Assembly: GCF_031755915.1 (NCBI RefSeq)
Contig: NC_083384.1
Coordinates: forward strand, 29,092,501 to 29,156,500
Direction: 5' to 3'
Length of the DNA stretch: 64,000 nucleotides
Origin: Ziziphus jujuba
Lineage: Eukaryota; Streptophyta; Magnoliopsida; Rosales; Rhamnaceae
Both the position numbers and the translations under genes were made by a program. Of this stretch, positions 57,949 through 64,000 are shown in pieces; position 1 is the first letter of the stretch, and every line of letters begins with the position of its first letter. The notes under the pieces are model-generated. The model did not search any database, was not told where the DNA came from, and was given only the letters and a program-made list of their open reading frames with translations.

Positions 57949-60750
57949 TGTCAGGACCCGTCCAGAATTCCTTCCCCGGAACCCTAGACAAGCCCTGATC
58001 CCAGGGAACCCTACCGGACCCTCCAATGGAAAATCCGGCAGAGCCTCCCCTAAGGGATGGACTTACCACAAATTACCTGCACTAAAAACACACTTCTATA
58101 CTCATTCCCTTATTCCTCCCGCAAACTACAAATTGTTCCACAAATTTCAGCACTTCTCAACAATAACAACAGTCCAGTGCATAAATAAAACATAAGTGTT
58201 CCAATAGTATACAGAGCTTTAAGAAGTGCTAATCAACAGAAATACAACAAAGCTGAAAGAAATAATACACTGAAATGAAAGAGTACAGAAGTACTTCTCG
58301 AAACACAACAGCAGCGGAAAACTTGGTTCGCTCCGGAAGAACGTCTACCACCACTTGCACCTAAGGGAACGGAATTTAAGAGTGTGAGATGCTAATCATC
58401 TCAGTGAGTGAACCTAACTACTGAACACCTTTAGTGATAATAAAATAATATTAATAGCAATTAAGGAATAGAACAAATACCAACAATTAATAAATAAATA
58501 ATAATAAACATTTGAGGGTAATACTTTCTCTCAAAACCCTCACTATTCACTCCATTTGAAATGTTCCCTTTTTAAAACCTTTTCACAAAACCCAATGTAC
58601 ATACCTCCCGAAAACCAAGGGATTAAACCATTTGATAAACAATAATTAAATAAATACATACCCCAATATATAATTAAAATGTAATAAATTATAGTAAATA
58701 ATTTTTGAACACCTTTGGGGTTTAAAACATTATTTGCAAATCACACCTGACGCACCACACCATATACCGGTGATGCCCTCCGATATCCAGCGTCCCGAGC
58801 ACCGACTGGCGGGGGGGTTAAAGAGAGAAACCTGCAACGGCACTTCGGCGTCCCGACAGTACCGCTGCTGAAACCATCATCCCGGCCAAGGAGGGGGGCG
58901 GCTGTGCGCAACAACAAACTTGGCTGCCCACGGTCCAATGGCAACTCACAGGTGAAGTAATAACCGTGCGCTAAACCACATAATACTTGCGCCTTACCAC
59001 GTGTCCACACACCAGAATATCAATACTTTATGAGTGCGTCTAAAAATAAACATTAATAACCAACCGTACCGTTTTCCAAAATTACCGTGGGAAATACATT
59101 AAATTCTCACACTCACCATCCCACATATTTTTATTTAATAAACCGGTACGAAACAGCGATCACAACAAACCACAATTTTCTCGAAATACGAGATGCAACC
59201 ATAAAAATACCGCGGGCATAATTTATAAAATTTAAACAAATATTTTCGTAAAATATTTAACCCAATTATGCTCGAAAAATATTACTTAAAACCCCATACA
59301 ATTAATACCGAAACATACTTTGCTCATGCATAATAAATAAATTAAACCACAATAAAACCATAATTAAATCACACCACACGAGCATAATTTAAATAACAAT
59401 TTAAATACCAATTAAATATAATTAATTGCCCAAAATAATTTTTGAAGGTGGGTCACTCACCTTGAGCGCGTAAATCAACTAAGATCCTCCTCAGGATCAA
59501 CTCCACCACTCGTACGCGCACCGAATCGAAGCTCGCGTGATGAGGATCACGGATTCGGTCTTACTTTCCGGTGATCGGACCCGACGGGGTCGGAATCTCG
59601 CCGGAAAGCTTTTCGGGTTTCGGCTCCACAATTCTCCCAAACCGTCATGAATTGGCGGAAACGGATTCCGGATTCGGGTTCAGGAGGTCGAACACAAAGG
59701 ACTGGAGACGACCGGGAAACTGGGTACTGGCCGGAACAGTAACTTCCGGCGAGCCGCCGCGGTCACCGGCAACCGTCGCCGGCGGCGGCGCGTGCAGTGG
59801 CCGTTAGCTGTGATTTTTTTCAGATTTGGAGATCGTGGGGAGAGCAATCTAACGAGACCGGCGGTGAGGCAAACGGAGGCCGGACGGTGGAGAAATCACG
59901 GTTTGAAGATTTCCGGCCCCTCGCCGGAAAATGCTCCGATCCCGGTGCGTCGGTGGTCTGGTGGCCGTGAAATTTGGTGGGTCAGCCGGACTTAAGGAGA
60001 GGATGAAGGGTGTCTGGCTCGTGTGGCCGGAAAATGGCCGGAAATGGGTCGATCGGCGGTGGAGGGAAAAAGTCGTCGCCGATCTTCGAACGTCCGATCC
60101 GGGCGCGTCCGGTGGCCGATCGCCGTGAAACTTTGAGGTTTTGCCGGAAATGGCGAGGGGAACCTTGCTGGCCGGCGCATGTACAGTAGATCAGCTGGAA
60201 AATTTGAAAAATTTCGACGCCGGTCGGACTCTCTCTCTCTTTCTCTCTCTTCCCCGACAATTTTATCAAATAAAAACCCCTGTGTGACACTGTTCATGCC
60301 ACGTGGACCAATCAGAAGCTGACACGTGGTATTTTACTGTTCATCGACTCAAAAACATTAAAATATTACGGTATCCGGTAAACTTCACACGTCTATAACT
60401 TTTTAACCGGATGTCCGTTTTGAGCGTGCCGCTAGTCTGTGAACGCGTATCGACGAGCACTTCACAACCACGCATGAGTCAAAGCTCGTTTCCCCATAAA
60501 TAAAAAGTCAACTCCGGCACCCCTTGGACTGTTTGCACCTCAACTTGTTTTGCCCATAACTTTCAAACCGTAGCTCAGTTTTCGACGTGCTACTAGTCTA
60601 CGAACTCGTGCCAATGTGTACTTCGTAACGGTACCTCAGTCAACCTAGAATTCCAACTGGAGCAAAAAGTCAACTTTTGACCCGCTCGGTCAACGGTCAA
60701 CCTCGGTCAACGTGCACAGATTCCGGTGCAATTTGGGACGGGGTGTTACA
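57949..60750 (+). mobile_element. Solo-LTR-like element X4 nested in Copia-2
   Basis: This 2802-bp element, TGTCAGGACCC...GGGGTGTTACA, has GCAA on both sides (57945-57948, 60751-60754). It is close to X3 over most of its length. It is shorter around 59520, where about 120 bp present in X3 (51130-51250) are missing. Confidence 0.87.
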
Positions 60751-62295
60751 GCAAGGACTTGGACGAGGTTTAAAGTTTGGTGATGATCACAACAGCAACT
60801 TCCAAGAGGCAATGGAAGACAAGAATTGGAAGAATGCCATGGATGAGGAGATAAAAGCAATCAAAAAGAACGAAATTTTTGCACAAGGATCCAAGGCTAT
60901 TGGTGTGAAGTGGGTATATAAAGCCAAGAACAATGCTAAAGGAGAGGTTGAAAGGTACAAGGCAAGGTTGGTAGCGAAAGGCTATAGTCAAAGGGCTGGT
61001 ATAAACTATGATGAAATTTTTGCACCTGTTGCACGGCTAGAAATGGTAAGGTTAATCATCTCATTGACGGCTCAACACAATTGGAAAATACATCAAATGG
61101 ATGTGAAGTCTGTGTTATTAAATGGAGTTCTTGAAGAAGAAGTTTACATTGAACAACCACAAGGATATGAAATCAAAGGACAAGAAGACAAAATTTTAAG
61201 GTTGAAGAAAGCACTTTATGGGTTGAAGCAAGCACCAAGAGCTTGGAATGCTAGAATTGACAAGTATCTCCAAGAAAGGAATTTTATCAAGTGTCCATAT
61301 GAGCATGCACTTTACATTAAAAGAGATGATGTGTTGATTGTGTGCTTGTATGTAGATGACTTAATTTTCACAGGCAGCAATCCAAGTATGTTTGCCGAGT
61401 TTAAGGAGGAGAAGATGAGAGAGTTTGAGATGACAGATGTTAGGCTCATGTCTTACTATCTCGGCGTTGAAGTAAAGCAAGGAGGTGAAGGCATTCTAAT
61501 TACTCAAGAAGGGTATGCTAAGGAGCTACTTAAGAAATTTAAGATGGATGATGCAAATCTGGTTGGCACACCAATGGAATGCGAAGTCAAGTTATCAAAG
61601 CATGAGGAAGGAGAAAAATGGACCCAATATTTTTTAAGAGCTTGGTTGGAAGTTTAAGATATTTGATGTGTATAAGGCCGAACGTTCTCTATGCAGTAGG
61701 AGTTATAAGTTGTTACATGGAGAATCCAACAACAACTCATTTGAAGGTTGCAAAAAGAATTCTTAGATATCTAAAATGTACAACAAGTTTTGGTTTGTAT
61801 TATTCAACTTCCAATGATTACAAGCTTGTTGGATATAGTGATAGTGATTGGGGTGGAGACATAGATGATCGTAAAAGCACAAGTGGCTTTGTGTTTTATT
61901 TGGGAGATACGAGTTTTACATGGATGTCAAAGAAGCAGCAAATTGTTACTCTTTCAACATGTGAAGCAGAGTATGTAGCTGCCACCTTATGTGTTTGTCA
62001 TGCAATTTAGCTTTGAAACTTGTTAAGGAAGTTGGGTTGTCCATATGAAGAACCAACCAAGATATATGTGGATAATAAATCAGTAATTTCCTTGGCCAAG
62101 AATCCTATTTTTCATAATCGAGGTAAACATATTGATACACTTTATCATTATATTAGAGAGTGCATTGTCAAAGGAAATGTACAGCTGAAGTATGTGAAGT
62201 CTCGAGATCAAGTAGTTAATATTTTTATCAAGCCTCTCAAGCATGAAGTCTTTGTTAAATTGAGAAGTCTCATAGGAATAACTAATCAAGTTTAA
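60751..62295 (+). pseudogene. Copia-2 RT-RNase H
   Basis: From the X4 edge the frame runs LGRGLKFGDDHNSNFQEAM and then the copia [44 protein letters not shown] and VCLYVDDLIF. A 1-bp deletion near 61615 shifts frame; the continuation (61618-62010) holds the FKSLVGSLRYL block and RNase H STCEAEYVAA. Two stops follow CHAI (62008-62010, 62014-62016), then NLLRKLGCPYEEPTKIYVDN to the end at 62295. The upstream reading frame within X4 is fused in frame by chance and is not part of the protein. Confidence 0.9.
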
Positions 62296-62302
62296 GGGGG
62301 AG

Positions 62303-62467
62303 TATTGAAATATAAACTTGATTTTTTATTGTTTTTTTTTTTGTTATTATTTTGTGGACTTTGAATACTTAGGGTCCAAGTTTTCTTGGAGTCCAAGTTT
62401 TAGAAACATCTTTTATGGTAAGTTTATGATGTTTTATGTAGGTAGGGTTAATTATTAGTATAAATAT

Positions 62468-62507
<40 letters not shown>

Positions 62508-62651
62508 CTTGTGTGTGCTGAAAGCCCAACAAACAGTGGAAAACCATTGAATAAACTAGTAGCAATTTTTTTTTCTTTCTTCTGGTGTTTGCATTCTATT
62601 TTGCTGCTCTGTTCCTATTTTTTACTTCTGGTTTTTTTTTTTCATCCAACA
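62303..62651 (+). repeat. Copia-2 3' LTR
   Basis: This 349-bp partner of 56780-57101 is longer because of a (TA)n expansion at about 62470-62500 and longer T runs. Confidence 0.92.
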
Positions 62652-62656
62652 TTTCT

Positions 62657-64000
62657 TATAACGTATATTCAACTTTAGAACTATGTAACTTGAATCATGA
62701 ACGAGATTGATGGGCTTAGTGTATTTTGTTGATTTTCCATTTGATAAATGCACAAAATAAGTTAAATTTTAATCTCAAGGGCGGCAGAGTAGAAATATGG
62801 TGGAGGATCCAAATATCAAGCCATTTGACATTTTGTGTATAGATATACTAAGGTCATTTAATATGCTTTTTGCGATATCCACTGTGAGAATAATGTTCTT
62901 TGTCTTCAGAAGTATACATATTCTGAGAATGTTTTAAATCTTTTAAAAATATGTTTAATATTTTCTATTTGTGAGAAAAACTAAGAGAGATTTTTAACCC
63001 AAAAAGAAAAAAAAAGAAAAAAAAGAAAAAAAAAAGAAACCAGCCTAGATGCTAAGAAGCCTCTGCTACCCTTTTTTTTTTTTTTTTTTTTTTTGGTTCG
63101 TAATGAAGTATGTTTAACTATAATAATTTCAATTTGAGAGAAAAGCTAAGAGAGATTTTTTAACCAAAAGAAAAAAAAAATCCTATTTATATGATCATAC
63201 TCTTAATTGTTCTCCGTTAAAAGGAATGGAGATGAAAGGTTTAAGAGCCCCTGCTATCTCTCTGTTTTTTGAAATTTATTAACTTTTATTTATTTATTTA
63301 TCTTAAGCTTTTTCTTTCTACAGGAAACTGAGTAATACTAGGACATGAAAGAAACACAAAGGGACACATGGAATGAAGAAATCTACAATCTGACCACTAC
63401 CAATTGTTTAAAGTGGAAAGAATGGATGGAAGGTTCTGAATGCATAGCCTAACTATCGGTTGTTGCATTAATAAAGAATTGATACATTGTTTAAAATATT
63501 ATTCAATTTGTTTATTGTATGACTTCCCAGTTTATGTATTTAACATAAAGATTTATGGCATATCTCTGCTTGCAAAGTGCCTGGGACACAAAAGAAATTA
63601 TCTCCTGCCCATCAAGGGGCAGCTTATGCTTGGCACCTATTAGCTTTAATAGACAGTTAAGCGACCAACATATGTTACCGGATGATGCCCAGCAGATGAT
63701 TTCTGTCAGTGTATATCACAAATAAAGTTGCAGTTTGAAAAATTCCACTGCAGTTTCTTAGTACTACTACTGGTTAAAAAAAATAAAAAATAAAAAATTT
63801 CAACAAATGAAGACCAAATTTCTTCAGGGATAGTCTTAATCAGTGGACCACTACCAATGATTATGATTGTGATTTGGATGAGCAAGCAGGCTAAATCCTT
63901 AAACTGAAGAGCACCTCCATCTTTTCACTTTGATTGCAGTTGAGCTGCTTCTTCTTTTTGTCATCACCACTTTTATCCTAATGCCCTGTTTCTCTTCTGT
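62657..64000. other. Spacer with TNL spacer module at 63690-63870
   Basis: A/G-rich and T-rich runs lie at 62995-63100. Positions 63690-63870 match the spacer modules at 16920, 38420 and 48240 (TTTCCACTGC-like, A-rich run, CTTCAGGGATAGTCTTAATCA). No gene was recognised. The module suggests that the TNL array continues beyond the window. Confidence 0.45.

Larger units (their letters stand above)
56780..62651 (+). mobile_element. Copia-2: internally deleted Ty1/copia element with nested X4
   Basis: LTRs at 56780-57101 and 62303-62651 have TG...AACA ends (the 3' copy starts TA). The perfect target duplication is TTTCT (56775-56779, 62652-62656). The primer site TGGTATCAGAGC is at 57105-57116 and the polypurine tract AAGGGGGAG is just before the 3' LTR. 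The interior encodes gag, then directly RT and RNase H. Zinc knuckle, protease and integrase are absent. X4 is inserted at the gag-RT joint. Confidence 0.93.

Noticed and set aside
60677..60760. Apparent N-terminal extension of the Copia-2 RT frame into upstream sequence
   Set aside because: It reads through the end of X4. The junction and GCAA duplication show it is chance fusion.

Overview
This is AT-rich plant nuclear DNA. It contains TIR-NBS-LRR (TNL) resistance genes with GT-AG introns, Ty1/copia and Ty3/gypsy LTR retrotransposons, a TRIM element and a small relic of a CC-type NLR. The TNL proteins look like those of a rosid eudicot, perhaps Rosales; that placement is an inference from family resemblance. 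All coordinates were read by eye and splice sites are predictions, so single-base errors are possible.

Layout: the backbone is a tandem TNL array on the minus strand. TNL-1 (370-4710) keeps a complete five-exon structure but has a TAG just before the NB-ARC P-loop and a TGA after the LRRs. An almost intact copia element (5014-9997) sits about 300 bp upstream of its start codon and splits an upstream region that TNL-3 keeps whole. TNL-2 is a badly decayed pseudogene cut in two (18446-19249 and 30503-33997) by an 11.25-kb gypsy element (19250-30502). That element carries gag-protease remnants, a truncated RT, an antisense plant-mobile-domain gene and a nested 3-kb solo-LTR-like element. TNL-3 (41196-45483) is the only copy that appears intact: five exons, 1196 codons, with all expected NLR motifs. 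Small TNL relics at 16.5, 35.1 and 39.7 kb, and spacer modules repeated around 10-13, 16-18, 34-41, 46-48 and 63.7 kb, show that the cluster grew by repeated duplication.

Between TNL-1 and TNL-2 lie a small plus-strand gene of unknown function (12208-12402; decayed duplicate at 35.7 kb) and a truncated three-exon fragment of a FAM192A/NIP30-type gene (13438-13913). From 48.8 kb to the end the window is mostly nested retroelements: one solo-LTR-like element inside another of the same family in the opposite orientation (48810-54645), the C-terminal LRR part of a CC-NLR pseudogene on the plus strand (54860-56340), and a copia element with LTRs and target-site duplication (56780-62651) that holds a fourth member of that family.

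Functional reading: only TNL-3 is likely to encode a full intracellular immune receptor. TNL-1 could at most give a TIR-only protein. The predicted 3'-UTR intron shared by all three TNLs suggests control by nonsense-mediated decay. I found no tRNA, rRNA or CRISPR features.
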